64,000 bases of DNA from Euborellia annulipes (taxonomy: Eukaryota > Arthropoda > Insecta > Dermaptera > Anisolabididae), in assembly GCA_023213315.1 (NCBI GenBank), contig JAKCPI010001707.1:62001-126000 (forward strand). Direction: 5' to 3'. Shown here piece after piece: positions 33,195 to 44,725 of this stretch (the stretch's first letter is position 1; the number at the start of each line of letters is the position of its first letter). A program made the position numbers and the translations under genes. The notes under the pieces are model-generated. The model was not told the origin of the DNA. It saw only the letters and a list, made by a program, of their open reading frames with translations, and made no database searches.

Positions 33195-33467
33195 CAGTGG
33201 CCTAGTGAGGGGGGAGCAAGGGGGGTCATCATGCCCCGGGCGCTACTCACAAAGGGGCGCCAAATGGTCCACAAAACAAAAAAAATTGTTGGAAAATTTT
33301 TATTTTTATTATAATTGATTTCTGGAAGATATATTTTAAATTTAGTGCCAGTGTAATATAATAATTTTGTTATGTTTTACATATAATATTATATGATTTT
33401 CGAATGGGGGGGGGGGGCGCTAAAAGGTATTGTGCCCCGGGCGCGAGTTAAGCTCACTACGCCACTG
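33195..33467. mobile_element. hAT MITE, family F
   Basis: Ends CAGTGGCCTAGTGAG and (complement) CAGTGGCGTAGTGAG, with the 8-bp duplication ACTGTCAT. Interior has GCCCCGGGCGC repeated in both halves. Confidence 0.85.
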
Positions 33468-33496
33468 ACTGTCATGTTAAAACTTTCAAGTAACTG

Positions 33497-33757
33497 CAGG
33501 GGCGTATATAGAAATTTTTTTCGGGGGGGGGGGGCCGAACTCAAAAATTTTTCTGCGGAAAATTTTTTTTTAAGAAACTAAATTTTTTTTTCACACGAAA
33601 TTTTTTGCGGAACATTATTTCTTTTACTGAAGCAAAGTTTTCCATCCTGGGGACAAATTTGTTGGGCTGATGTCTGTATATCCCTATATAGGTATATGTG
33701 TTTGGGAAATTTCGGGGGGGGGGGGGGCCCTCGGGCCCCCCCCTATATACGCCCCTG
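33497..33757. mobile_element. hAT MITE, family B, copy B1
   Basis: Ends CAGGGGCGTATATAGAAA and (complement) CAGGGGCGTATATAGGGG, with the 8-bp duplication AGTAACTG. G/C runs lie just inside. Its interior recurs in the composite elements at 50.45 and 56.95 kb. Confidence 0.85.
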
Positions 33758-33909
33758 AGTAACTGACATAATAGTGATAGTGCAAGGGTGTTTTTTTTTT
33801 AAGAACAGGATTGATTTTTTCTAAATTTTAAAGAAAATCCATTGTCTAGTTGGTATAACGTAACCGGGGCTAACACGAACTGAAATTTTTTTCCCCAATA
33901 AACTGAGTA

Positions 33910-34570
33910 GGCCAGGGCCGCAGACAGGGGGGAGGGGGCTATATCATCGGAGCCCGGGCCCTTTGCGCTCCTACCTTAAAATTTTAATAAAAAATAATTT
34001 TCATGGTTGAAATTTCAATAAAAAGATAATCATTTTCTTGAAATTTTTTTTCTAAGGGGCCCCGGGCCCTTTAAGCTCAAATTTTGAAATTATAATGGAA
34101 TTGGAGAATAATAACCAGCAGATTAATCGCTCCACCTGACGTCCTTTATTTGGCAAATATATCGACGCATCATCCTCAGTGCATCAGCTTCAAGAAGGCA
34201 CCTCACAAAAAACATGTATGACGCCCCTAAGGCATTTAAATAATTTTTGGACCAAGCCCACCTATTATATCCTCGCTGCACTGAGGATGATGCATGTCAT
34301 ATGCGTCGAAATATTTGCCAAATAAAAGACTTATCCAAATAAAGGATTAATCTGCTGGTTGTTATTCTCCAATTCCATTACTCTACTCATTCCAGCCTAC
34401 TATATAATCTGTCTTAAAATTATAATTTAAAAAATGTATAACTGTTTCAAAAATGGTTGGCATGAGGGCCACAATAGCCTTTTACAAACTAGAAAAAAAC
34501 TTTTAGGATGGGGGCCGTATTATTAAGTAGCCCCGGGGCCCGTCAAGTCTGTCTGAGGCCCTGAGAAGGC
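33910..34570. repeat. hAT-like MITE fragments (family D) around a palindrome
   Basis: CAGGGCCGCAGACAG at 33916 and CAGGGCCTCAGACAGACTTG (complement) ending near 34562 look like the two ends of one element, with the palindrome 34085-34385 inserted between. A related fragment lies at 56365-56450. Confidence 0.5.
34085..34385. mobile_element. Palindrome with hammerhead-like motifs
   Basis: Arms begin ATGGAATTGGAGAATAATAA and meet again as the complement at 34360-34380. The plus-strand copy at 34276-34313 has CTGAGGA, a stem II GATGCA/TGCGTC and GAAATATT. The minus-strand copy at about 34160-34190 has the same core with stem II shortened. Confidence 0.6.
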
Positions 34571-34571
34571 C

Positions 34572-35078
34572 ATATCGTTTTGGGAAGGAGGGGGGATACT
34601 CCCTGAACTCAGTATTTGGAAAAGAACAAATATTTAACGGGGAATTCTTTGATTTTCTGCCAGTGAGAACATTGAGATAATGGGGCATAGAATAAAATTT
34701 GACTATTTTACCATAGCCTAATTTTTCTGATTTAAATTTCCAAGGTCGTTGGGACTTTTGATTTTATTAAATTAATTCTCTCTCAGCTTTAAGTGGAATT
34801 TTTAGAACTTCTACTAATTATTCGGTCTGTCTTCGCAAAAGGCATCTTATTGGGAAACATCTTTGTCCTATAAAAATAAATGAATATCAATGTAGACCTT
34901 TGCTTAAGGAATGATGGTTAAATTAAAAACTACAAAATACATTTTATTTATTTTTATTTTCATATTTTTTATTAAAAAAAATTAAAGAATCCATACAACA
35001 AATAAAAATATAATTTTTTTCGTAAGATATAGAAGTTATGTATTTGTAATGTATTGATATGGTATTGATATAGTAAAT
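34572..35078. other. 3' flank of the GST gene
   Basis: AT-rich, no gene seen. Presumably includes the GST 3' UTR just downstream of its stop codon at 35079. Confidence 0.4.
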
Positions 35079-35246
35079 TTAAAATTCGCTCTTGGGTCGT
35101 TTAGCGATATACTCCTTGATGCCTGGCAAGTTGTTCACTTTCTCGACGAGTGCTTTGAGAGTAGGCCTGCCTTCGGTGATGTCGAGGTCGCACATATGAT
35201 TCAGATAATCGAGGCTGGCAGCCAAGTGGATATCTGCCCAAGTCAG
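35079..35246 (-). CDS. GstS1: GST coding exon 4
   Basis: Residues 149-203, beginning LTWADIHLAASLDYL and ending RPKSEF, stop at 35079-35081. Acceptor TTTGTTCAG. Confidence 0.95.
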   Translation of the reverse strand: MTWADIHLAASLDYLNHMCDLDITEGRPTLKALVEKVNNLPGIKEYIAKRPKSEF

Positions 35247-37516
35247 CTGAACAAATCCAAATTCAAGTTAATTTACCACCGAGGGGTTGGCCGACAGTGG
35301 AATAGTGTAAGAGGGTGGGGGGGGACCTGGGCGCTCTATATTTGTATTTCATTAAAAATAATTATATACGGTACTTTTTTTAAAAACAATAAAAATCGTT
35401 TAAACAAGACAACGGCAGCAAAACAACTCGCAAGGCCAAAAATGGAAAATTGGATTATTATTTAATAATGTGTCTGTTCCTTCTTTGAAGACATTTTTCG
35501 AAAGATCTAATTAATTAAATTAATTACCTTTTTGAGAGCGAGATATCCCCCATTCTCCTTGGCTTGTTTCTCAAAATGGTCCATAAAGAGAGGAACTGTT
35601 TCAGTCTGCAGACTTGATTTCTTAGACTCCTTAGAGGCTGGCATTGGGTCCCAAAAGTAAGAAGCGCAAGCTGAAAAAAAATACTGTATCAAAAATCATT
35701 CCTCTTTAGAGAAATTCTAATTGGATAATTACAACTCCTGAAATCGGCAATGGTGTCAACGGTGGAGTCAATGAGGAGGTTCTCTTCTTCGTTGTTGCCC
35801 GCCAATCCTTGGGGTTTAGCAAGATAACGGCAAATGGCTAAACTCTGAGTGTACGTTTTGCCATTACATTCAAGAACCGGAAGCCTCTTCAACGGATAAG
35901 CTAGAAAAATAAAAATATGTATATATAATTGCGAAGTGTCCGTCCGTCCACCAGACTCTGTTTGAGGCAAAATTTATTTTGCTGACCCTTACTAATATTA
36001 TATCATGCCGCCCCCGTCCTTCCCCCGCGCTGTCATTGTAACTAAGTCAAATTGATTATAAAATTTTAATCTTTCTTTAAATTAGAGTCTAGAATTTTCT
36101 CGCCTCTAAAACTTTGCCGACCTAGGCCCTGGCATCACGGACCTAACCATATATCCACCACAAATAATAGTAATTCTTGTTTCTTAGAGGGGGTGTGAAT
36201 GTGCACCGAGTAAGACCGAGTAGAATAAAATAATTGAGAGAGAAGTTAATACTATCCGATTAATTAAAACTTTTGTTAATTTTGGTGGTGATGCAAGAAA
36301 AATTTTACTGATATACTTTTTAAAGAGCATCTAAAAAAAAATCTGGTGTGACTGGCGCACAGCACACAACTTTCTCTTACCTTCGGTAATCGAAAGTTGT
36401 GTTCTGTGCTTGCCACACCAGATTTTTCGTGTCGACATATATTTAGTTTCCGCCGATATATTAGAATTAAAGAGGTAAAATTTATAAGTATGGGAAAATA
36501 TTTATATTTTGTTACCATGGCAACCATTTCTCCTATCTTTTCTATGGAGTACAGGAGTAAAGTGGTCTTCAGAAGATTTCAATGACAAAATGAGAATATA
36601 CATTTTAAAGAGCAACTAAAAAATAATTGATATATGAATTTAAAAAAAAAATCGTTGGAGCAAATTTTGAAAAAATCGAAAAAAACTGAAAAAGTGCATT
36701 AGTAAAGTACTAGTACTCTTTGGTCGATTTTATTCAAAAGCTTCGTGTGAGGTCCCATGGGGATGCCTAACTTAAATATAAAATTTCAACTTCCTAGCTC
36801 TTTTCGTTCTTGAAATATTTTGTTCACAGACACACACACAGACAGACAGATGTCGCAAAAACCACTTTTTTGGATTCAGGGGACCTCAAAACGTGAAGAT
36901 CCATCAAAATCTCGACATCGAATTTTTGACATGAATCCAATACTTTCTCTCTATATATATATATTACATATATACATAGGTAAGAGAAAGTAAGAATTGA
37001 TTAATGAATTTTAATAAAAAAAATCTGGTGTGACTGGCGCACAGCACACAACTTTCTCTTACCTTCGGTAATCAAAAGTTGTGTTCTGTGCTTGTCACAC
37101 CAGATTTTTTGTGTCGAAATATATTTAGTTTCCGCCAATATATTAGAATTTAAGATGTCAAATTTATAAACATGGGAAAATATTTATATTTTGTTACCAT
37201 GGCAACCATTTCTCCTATCTTTCCTATGAAATACAAGAGTAAAGTGTGCTTCAAACAATTTTGAGGGCAAAACGAGAATATACATTTGAAAGAGCATCTA
37301 AAAAATAATTGATTTTTGAATTTTAATCAAAATCGTTAGAGCGAATTTTGAGAAAATCGAAAAAAACTGAAAAAGTACATCAGTAAAGTACTAGTACTCT
37401 TTGGCCAATTTTGATTAAAAGCTTATTTTTCCGGTCCCGGGAGGTATTTAACTTAAATATAAAATTTCATCCTCCTAGCTCAATTCCTTCATGCTTAAAA
37501 TTGAACACACACACAC

Positions 37517-37549
<33 letters not shown>

Positions 37550-40500
37550 GACAGACCATGTCGCGAAAACCACTTTTTTGGATTCAGGGGACCTCAAAAC
37601 GTGAAGATCCATCAAAATCTCGACATCGAATTTTTGACATGAATCCAATACTTTCTCTCTATATATATATTACATATATACATAGGTAAGAGAAAGTAAA
37701 AAATCTGGTGTGACTGGCGCACAGCACACAACTTTCTCTTACCTTCGGTAATCGAAAGTTGTGTACTGTGCTTGTCACACCAGATTTTTTGTGTCGACAT
37801 GTATTTAGTCCCCGGCAGTAGGGAATATTTGAATTCGGATGTAAAATTTATAAGTATGGGAAAATATTTATATTTTGTTACCATGGCAACCATTTCTCCT
37901 ATCTTTCCTATGAAGCACAAGAGTAAAGTGTGCTTCAAACAATTTTGAGGGCAAAACGAGAATATACATTTGAAAGAGCATCTAAAAAATAATTGATTTT
38001 TGAATTTTAATCAAAATCGTTAGAGCGAATTTTGAGAAAATCGAAAAAAACTGAAAAAGTACATCAGTAAAGTACTAGTACTCTTTGGCCGATTTTGATT
38101 AAAAGCTTATTTTCCCGGTCCCGGGGGCTGTTTAACTTAAATATAAAATTTCAGCCTCATAGCTCAATTCCTTCATGCTTAAAAGTGAACACAGACACAC
38201 CCACCCACACACCCACCCACCCACCCACCCACAGACAGACCATGTCGCGAAAACCACTTTTTTGGATTCAGGGGACCTCAAAACGTGAAGATCCATCAAA
38301 ATCTCGACATCGAATTTTTGACATGAATCCAATACTTTCTCTCTATATATATATTACATATATACATAGGTAAGAGAAAGTAAAAAATTGTTGAGGTCAA
38401 TTTTGAGAAAATCGAAAAAAAAAAAAAAAAAAAAAAAAAAATGAAAAAGTACTTCAGTATAGTAGGCCTACTAGTATTTTTTGGGCGATTTTGTTTAAAA
38501 GTTTTTTTTTCACGCCTCAAGGAGGTTGTTAACTTAGAAAATATAAAATTTCAACCTTGCACCTCATTTTCTTCATGCTTAAAAAAGTGCACACAGACAG
38601 ATAAAGAGACCAATTTGCGGAGCTCTCTTTTTTGGACTCACGGGACCATAGGCGCCGGAACTGGGGGGGGCAAGGGTACATTGCCCCCCCCTGGCATCCT
38701 ATAGGGGGGGGACAGAGGGGGGCAAAATTTCTTCTTTTATTTCATTTATTTTTAAAAATGATATATTTTTACTTTTGAAAAATAAAATCTTTTAAATTAA
38801 AAAAAATTAAAAGAGTAAGAAATTCATTTTTTTTTTCAAATTTTTTCCAAAAATTTTTGAAAAATCACTACCAAATTTTTTAAAATTTTAATTTTATTAA
38901 AATTGTTTTTTTATTTAAAATTTTTAAAGTTTTATAGTAGATTTGTTTTTGTTTTATACTATTTGAACATATTAAATTATTTTAATTTTCTAAAAAAAAA
39001 TTTTTTTGCCCCCCCCCTGATTCAAATTCGTTCCGGCGCCCCTGCACGGGACCTCAAAACATGTATTTTCATCAAAATCTCAACATCGAAATTTTGACAT
39101 GATCGTAATACTTTATCAATATATCTAATCTAATCTAATTATATTAAACGAGCAATGTACGTTTGTTTGCTTGCTTGTTTGTTTATATATATGCATATCA
39201 GTTCTCGAAAACGGCTCTAACGATTTTTTTCAAATTTTAAATATATACTATTTGTACTAGTACTTTACTGGTGTACTTTTTTTAGTTTTTTCCAATTTTC
39301 TTGAAATTCCCTTTAAAGATTTCTTTCAAATTTTAAATATTTGCTATTTCCGGGATAGAAAACAAATTGCGCTACGTTTGATCTTCAGGAAATCTCGAGT
39401 ACTAGTACTTTACTGGTGTACTTTTTTAGTTTTTTCCAATTTTCTTGAAATTCCCTTTAAAGATTTCTTTCAAATTTTAAATATTTTCTTATTTCTTCTA
39501 TACAAATAAAATTTGGCCTCTCGAGTACTAGTACCTTACTGGTGTACTTTTTTTTTAGTTTTTTCCAATTTTCGTTTTAAAGGTTTTATAATGTTCAAAG
39601 CCTAGAGGGGTTGCTTCCTGGTCAAACCCCCCCCCCCTCTCTTTACCTTGGACCCACAGATTTAGAATATATCCACGAATATTAAATTTTAATTAATGCG
39701 CAATTTTGTAAATTTAATTTTTTATATCAATAATTACTTAAAATATATTTAATTTAATAATGTCAACAAGACCAATTAGTAGAAGAATACCTATTGCCCC
39801 CGGGTGTGGCGTAGTAGGTAGCGTGCCTACCTCCTATACCAAACGTCGCGGGTTCGGACCCAGGCAGTCCGATGATTTTATTTAAGTCATTTGGATACCA
39901 GATGGCTTAAATAGAAATGCCTGACCCCACAATTGATATATTCTCTACAACGGTTATCGTCAAAGTCTTATATGGCCTAAGTTGCCGAAAAGACTGCATG
40001 AATGTGTGTATGAATGTGAGTGTGAATGAGAAAAAAGTGTGAATGTTTTTTATTTAAAAAAAAAAAAAAAAAAAAAAAGAATACCTATTATTTAAATTCG
40101 ATTATTAAAATACTAATTTCTGATTATTATTAATTAATTTTATTGAAAATAATAATTGTTAATTGTCTCCAGGCTGACGCATTTCCTGGGCAACTCTCTT
40201 ACGTATATCTCATGATTAAAGTTTTCTTGTGAGGCACTGTCTCCTCTAAGTATCCTCCTCTAAGTATAGGTGATTCTACCCTTACTGCATCCCTACAGTC
40301 ACTAGATCATAGAAGAAGAGTATCTTCACTATCTCTCTTCTACAGGTATTACCATGGTCAATGCTCTGTCGAATTAAAATCAATTATCCCACCCAATGCA
40401 ACATATTCACGGAACACAAGAGAGGCATCTTCCCAGCATCCCTATGCTGTTCAGATCACGACTAACAGAACAAAACAATTTCATTCTTCCTTTGTCCCCA

Positions 40501-40706
40501 TGACCTCCCGTGATTGGAACAAGCTCCCTGCGTCTATCTTCCCCAAAACCTACAATCTTCAGACTTTCAAGTCTAACCTCAACAGGCATCTTCTCAGTTC
40601 CCGCAGTTGAGTTTCCCCTTTATGCTTCTCCTTTTGTTTTTATTTTCTTCCTGGCTGCATGTGACTATTGGTCATTATAGGTCTTCGGACCTTATGCACC
40701 CATTCC

Positions 40707-40738
<32 letters not shown>

Positions 40739-41428
40739 TCCACTCAATAATGTTGCTATTCCTCAAAACTGTCCCTGGACTGTTATTTCTTATTTTGGTG
40801 TTTTTATTGATGTTTCCATTGAGGAGCAAGTTGTCTCTTTATATTTCTTTCAAATTTTAAATATTTTCCTATTTCTTCTATACAAATCAAATTCGCGCCC
40901 CTCAAGTATTCGTACTTTACTGATGTACTTTTTTTAGTTTTTTACAATTTTATCAATATAAAAAAAAGACCGAGCTCCGGCTCGGTCACCCCGGAACTAA
41001 TACATTTATAGTAAGTAAGAGAAAGTTAAAAAAAAAGCGGAGGCGGCTTTTCCTATCTTGTATGTAAATATAAATTAACAAATGAAACAAAAATATTTTA
41101 TAAGTTAACTTTTGATAAATTCTTTTTCTTGGCTTTTTAACAACTCGATGAAATATGTAATTATAAAACAGAGGGTTTCTTTTTGTTTTTACTTTGTCCT
41201 TCATGTATTTGTTTGAAAGCCGAGACCTTGGCTCTTGGCATCTGCTCTTCGCCTTATAACACCTGTGGGTCTTTTTTTGCGGTTTTTAGGCTTACCATCC
41301 CTTTTCGCAGGCCAATCCTGATGCTCAATCCGGATGTCCTCGAATTGATGATTTCCATGGGCCAATAAATAACGAATTGGTTCGGCATTTCCTTTCCCAC
41401 CGAAGTAGGTTAACTTGTAGGAAGGCAT
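35079..41428 (-). CDS. GstS1: Sigma-class glutathione S-transferase
   Basis: A complete gene of four coding exons on the minus strand: 41428-41296, 35900-35733, 35670-35528 and 35246-35079. All junctions are GT/AG with matching phases, giving 203 aa, the usual size. It conjugates glutathione to electrophiles or lipid peroxidation products; vertebrate relatives make prostaglandin D2. Residues 1-78 form the thioredoxin-like domain: catalytic Tyr8, Trp39, the cis-Pro in LPVLE (P52), and Gln63-Ser64 for the gamma-glutamyl group. The remainder is the helical domain, with LTWADIH as the conserved fold motif. Asn14 replaces the usual Arg14 and Arg43 stands where Lys is common. The ATG lies six bases after an AG acceptor (CCAG), so a 5' UTR exon exists upstream. 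Intron 1 is about 5.4 kb and full of repeats; introns 2 and 3 are 62 and 281 bp. Confidence 0.95.
35528..35670 (-). CDS. GstS1: GST coding exon 3
   Basis: Residues 101-148 of the helical domain, with ETVPLFMDHFEKQAKENGGY. Acceptor TTTTTCAG, donor GTAATT in phase 0. Confidence 0.93.
35733..35900 (-). CDS. GstS1: GST coding exon 2
   Basis: Residues 45-100, with RLPVLE and TQSLAICRYLA (glutathione-binding Gln-Ser). Acceptor TTTTTCTAG, donor GTAATT. Confidence 0.95.
36332..36993 (+). repeat. 680-bp hairpin repeat, unit U1
   Basis: Order within the unit: long hairpin (TCTGGTGTGACTGGCGCACA and its near-complement around a CCTTCGG centre), CCATGGCAACCATTTCTCC, the ACTAGTACTC block, a CA/GA microsatellite, CGCGAAAACCACTTTTTTGG, CGAATTTTTGACATGAATCC and the GGTAAGAGAAAGTAA end. 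Lies in GST intron 1. The small open frame in its 3' part is conserved only because the repeat is. Confidence 0.85.
37015..37700 (+). repeat. 680-bp hairpin repeat, unit U2
   Basis: Same order of blocks as U1, with a longer (CA)n tract. Joins U3 directly, head to tail. Confidence 0.85.
37701..38383 (+). repeat. 680-bp hairpin repeat, unit U3
   Basis: Very similar to U2. Its microsatellite is CACC-rich. A partial further unit follows (38384-38646), interrupted by a hAT MITE and resuming at 39045-39120. Confidence 0.85.
38647..39044. mobile_element. hAT MITE in the repeat array
   Basis: Ends CATAGGCGCCGGAACTGG and (complement) CAGGGGCGCCGGAACGAA, with the 8-bp duplication CACGGGAC. The flanking repeat reads through once the element and one duplication are ignored. 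Confidence 0.85.
39200..39620. repeat. Tandem partial repeats, inverted 680-bp-unit segment
   Basis: Three head-to-tail blocks each contain ACTAGTACTTTACTGGTGTA and TTTTCCAATTTTC. They are the complement of the ACTAGTAC segment of the 680-bp unit. Another block is at 40850-40955. Confidence 0.7.
39796..40076 (+). mobile_element. tRNA-derived SINE, family 1, copy 1
   Basis: Full length. tRNA-like head with A box TGGCGTAGTAGGTAGCG and B box GGGTTCGGACCC, then body, the GCCTAAGTTGCCGAAAAGAC block, (GT)n-rich end and an A tail. Target duplication AGAATACCTATT (39784-39795 and after the tail at about 40077-40088). Confidence 0.88.
40250..40740 (+). mobile_element. 5'-truncated LINE (CR1/L2-type) 3' end
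   Basis: An open frame from about 40296 to the stop at 40610 encodes the C-terminal end of a non-LTR reverse transcriptase ORF: SLDHRRRVSSLSLFYRYYHG, then HPYAVQ, then SRDWNKLPASIFP and LQTFKSNLNRHL. A 3' UTR and an A tail of about 29 follow. The polymerase and endonuclease domains are absent, the usual result of incomplete target-primed insertion. It lies in GST intron 1 on the strand opposite to the gene. Confidence 0.85.
41296..41428 (-). CDS. GstS1: GST coding exon 1
   Basis: Residues 1-44, MPSYKLTYFGG to WPAKRD, with catalytic Tyr8. Ends with one base of a split codon before GTAAGC. Confidence 0.95.
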
Positions 41429-41434
41429 TGGAGA

Positions 41435-42515
41435 CTGGAAACAAAAAAAAAAACTAATTTATACAGGCTAACAATAAATAAATAACATTCTAATACTATA
41501 ATAGTCTTAAATTCATATGATAAATTCAGCTAGGACCTTACACATTGTGACCGCAAGAATGACAACTACGAGTTCTTAGAACTAAGACTGGTAGATTTAT
41601 TTATCAGTTTTGTGTACCACAGGCGTATCATAGAACCCGGTGGTGTTACAGAAAAATAATTAAAAATTTTACATCATTGCCTATTTATTTTTCTTTAATA
41701 AAGAAAGTAAAACTCAATTAAAATGTTTACTTCTTTCAGATAATGAATTATTAAAAAAGAAAATACTTTTTTTTTTTTTTTATTTATTTACCCGTTTAAG
41801 CCATAGGCCATTGGGTTAAGACTGGATATAAAAATACGAAATTCATATAGAAAATACTTGCTTGCTTTGCTTCAAATGCGAAGTGATAGAATAATCCCTT
41901 TTGGGCTCACTCACACAGGCGAATATATATAGATATACTTTTCTATATGATTTTATTCTTGTTCATACAGGTTTACGTGCCAAGGGATACCCGTCTGCTT
42001 TTGCTCTATCTCCAGTTAAGCTGTGAATGCCGTCCCTATCACACTTGGTCTACGAACGCCGCTGGGCTTGAATTCCAGAAATCCTTCAATTGGTGAGTAT
42101 CTATTGAAATTTTTTACAATTCCCTCACTGTTGCAATTATTTTAATCAAAACCCTTTCAACTTTTTGATTTACTGATACCAATATTAGAATAAGAGTTTT
42201 TTCTCCCAACTGAATTTATACGCCATGAATATTAATATTTCAAATTTTCGAATCATTGCTGGATTAATAAAATTTCATTGAAGTTTTAGTGCATTGTGGT
42301 AGAAGAAATTACGTTTTACAGGTATCATTTTGTCAAGTTTCATCGAAGGGATTTGAAACTCCCAAAATTTCCCGACTTATAGCTCAACTTTTTCAAGGGC
42401 TATAGATTATAAAAATCCCCCCGAACTTCCTTGCCAAAATATTAAACTTTCCCCTCAATTAATTTTATTTATGTAATTAAAATTACTAATATTATTAAAA
42501 TTAAATTATTAATAT
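41435..42515. other. Upstream flank of GST exon 1
   Basis: A possible SINE tail lies at 41770-41830. A GC-richer stretch at 41960-42085 ends at a donor-like CAATTG|GTGAGT on the plus strand and may be a non-coding first exon of something unidentified. Otherwise AT-rich. Confidence 0.35.
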
Positions 42516-42778
42516 TAAGGGCGGATACAAGGGAGGGGGGGGGTAAAGGGGATAATTACCTCCTGAGATTTGAGAAAAATTTTTTTTTTTGGGAAAAAAA
42601 TTGTTTTTAATATAAAATTTTAAAAACTAATACTTAAAAACTTGATTTGTATATATATTCTGGTAAACAACTACAAAATGCACCTTTAAATTACCGATAA
42701 TAAGAAAAAATTGTATGCTGTGCGACCAGTCACACCAGATTACCCCCCTCCGAGAACCTCCTCTAAATCCGCCACTGG
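42516..42778 (-). mobile_element. hAT MITE, family A, copy A2
   Basis: Inverted relative to A1, with AAGGGCGGATACAAGG on the left and CCAGTGGCGGATTTAG (complement) on the right. Flanking TAATATTA/TAATATA is an eroded duplication. Confidence 0.7.
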
Positions 42779-42779
42779 C

Positions 42780-43330
42780 TAATATACCTACCACCTTAGT
42801 GATAAAAGGCCGGAAAAGCTTTGCAACTTGTATAAAATTTTTTTTACTTATTTTTGAGAAATTCATAGAAGGCCAAATGATTTATTTATAACAGTATATA
42901 ATTATAATTATTATATCGGCAGGCAGAAACAGTGCCAAAAAATGGGGAGAAATAATTAATTTTAGCTTCGGGGAGGAGGAGGGGGGATTATTTTCAAAAT
43001 TTCTTCCCCTGTACTATCAGTTTAAGTTCCAAAAAAAAAAAAAAAAATACAAAATCATTGTGTGGTTTTATGAAACCACGATGCAAGTGAAACTTTTTTT
43101 TTTCAGATCGAAGGCGTTTAACTGTAAATTTTCAGAAAATTATTCAATTAAGGGTATTAAAATCGCCTTTTTTTTTTGAAAATTAAATCTCAAAATTATT
43201 TTTTTATAATTTCATTCATTTTAAATTTTATTAAATTCGAGAGAAAAATAAATTTTAGGGGGGGGGGTCCCCCTGGTGGGTCCGATAGAACATTCTGAGG
43301 TCTGAAATACCATTTTTCAATTATTTACAC
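42780..43330. other. AT-rich stretch, no feature seen
   Basis: G and A runs but no gene or complete repeat recognised. Confidence 0.4.
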
Positions 43331-43678
43331 CATAGAGAGCAGCGTTTTCCAAACTGTGAGCCCCGCCTCCCTAGGGAGGCGCGGACTAGTCTAAGGGGAG
43401 GCGCGAATATTGGCCACCAAGTTCAATTTTCCAAATGTTTGCTAGTTTTATAAATAAAATAATAAAATTTACAAGATTCTGGGAGGGAGGTTTTTAATTA
43501 AAATAGTAAATATGAATAAATACTCAAAGGCGAATCCAGGGAAGTTTTTCAGGGTTTTAATTTTTTTCTGACTAGCATTGTTATTTATTAAGATTGGATT
43601 AGGGGTTGAAAAATTGAAAAAAATGTTTTTTAAATTTATTTTAGCTAAATCGAAGCCAAATAAATAGAAAACATTCAA

Positions 43679-44168
43679 AAAAAAAATCTGGTGTGACTGG
43701 CGCACAGCACACAACTTTCTCTTACCTTCGGTAATCGAAAGTTGTGTACTGTGCTTGTCACACCAGATTTTTTGTGTCGACATGTATTTAGTTCCCGGCA
43801 GTAGGGAATATTTGAATTCAGATGTAAAATTTATAAGTATGGGAAAATATTTATATTTTGTTACCATGGCAACCATTTCTCCTATCTTTCCTATGAAGCA
43901 CAAGAGGAAAGTGTGCTTCAAACAATTTTGAGGGCAAAACGAGAATATACATTTGAAAGAGCATCTAAAAAATAATTGATTTTTGAATTTTAATCAAAAT
44001 CGTTAGAGCGAATTTTGAGAAAATCGAAAAAAACTGAAAAAGTACATCAGTAAAGTACTAGTACTCTTTGGCCGATTTTGATTTGATTTCCGGTCCCGGG
44101 GGGTGTTTAACTTAAATATAAAATTTCAACCTCGTAGCTCAATTCCTTCATGCTTAAAATTGAACACA

Positions 44169-44203
<35 letters not shown>

Positions 44204-44350
44204 CCACAGACAGACCATGTCGCGAAAACCACTTTTTTGGATTCAGGGGACCTCAAAACGTGAAGATCCATCAAAATCTCGACATCGAATTTTTGACATG
44301 AATCCAATACTTTCTCTCTATATATATATTACATATATAAGAGAAAGTAA
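43679..44350 (+). repeat. 680-bp hairpin repeat, unit U4
   Basis: Isolated complete unit, collinear with U1-U3, including the 5' hairpin at about 43684-43775, a (CA)n tract and the AAGAGAAAGTAA end. Confidence 0.85.
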
Positions 44351-44519
44351 TAGCGTTGATTATTATTTGATTAGGGGGTGGGGGGGAATGAAGGGTTGAT
44401 TATTTAAGAAAGGCCTTGGAATATTCCAAATCACTTGTTGACATTCTTTTCCAGTTATAAATAAAGTTAGATTAGAGCAAAAGGGATTTTTTTTACTTTT
44501 AATAAAAAGGGAATTGTTA

Positions 44520-44725
44520 TTTTCATCTATTTATTCCTATACAAACAGAGAGAGAGTCGAGATTCTCGTTCAGTCGAGTGTGTGGCCGCGCGGCAGGCGG
44601 CGACCTCCTCTGTTTTTTTTTTATTTGTGTTTAAAGTGAATCAAAGTGAACAATTAATATAGTGTAACCCACCCTGGCCACACCGTCAGCCAACACACCC
44701 TCTTGAGCGTCTTATTAAAGGTAAT
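44520..44725 (+). other. Possible 5' non-coding exon
   Basis: GC-richer segment with a GAGAGAGAGTCGAGATTCTC hairpin and a CCGCGCGGCAGGCGGCG stretch, ending at TTAAAG|GTAATT. It resembles a promoter-proximal exon on the plus strand, but no downstream exon was found. Confidence 0.25.

Noticed and set aside
36332..38383. CRISPR-like array
   Set aside because: Units of about 680 bp without short identical repeats and spacers; the context is eukaryotic.
39796..39875. Possible tRNA gene
   Set aside because: The same head recurs at 47.3 and 62.6 kb, each with target duplications and A tails, so it is a SINE head.
36332..44399. Conserved small frame beginning MSRKPLFWIQG in several places
   Set aside because: It is conserved only because the 680-bp repeat is; the frame has no domain and microsatellite changes shift it.
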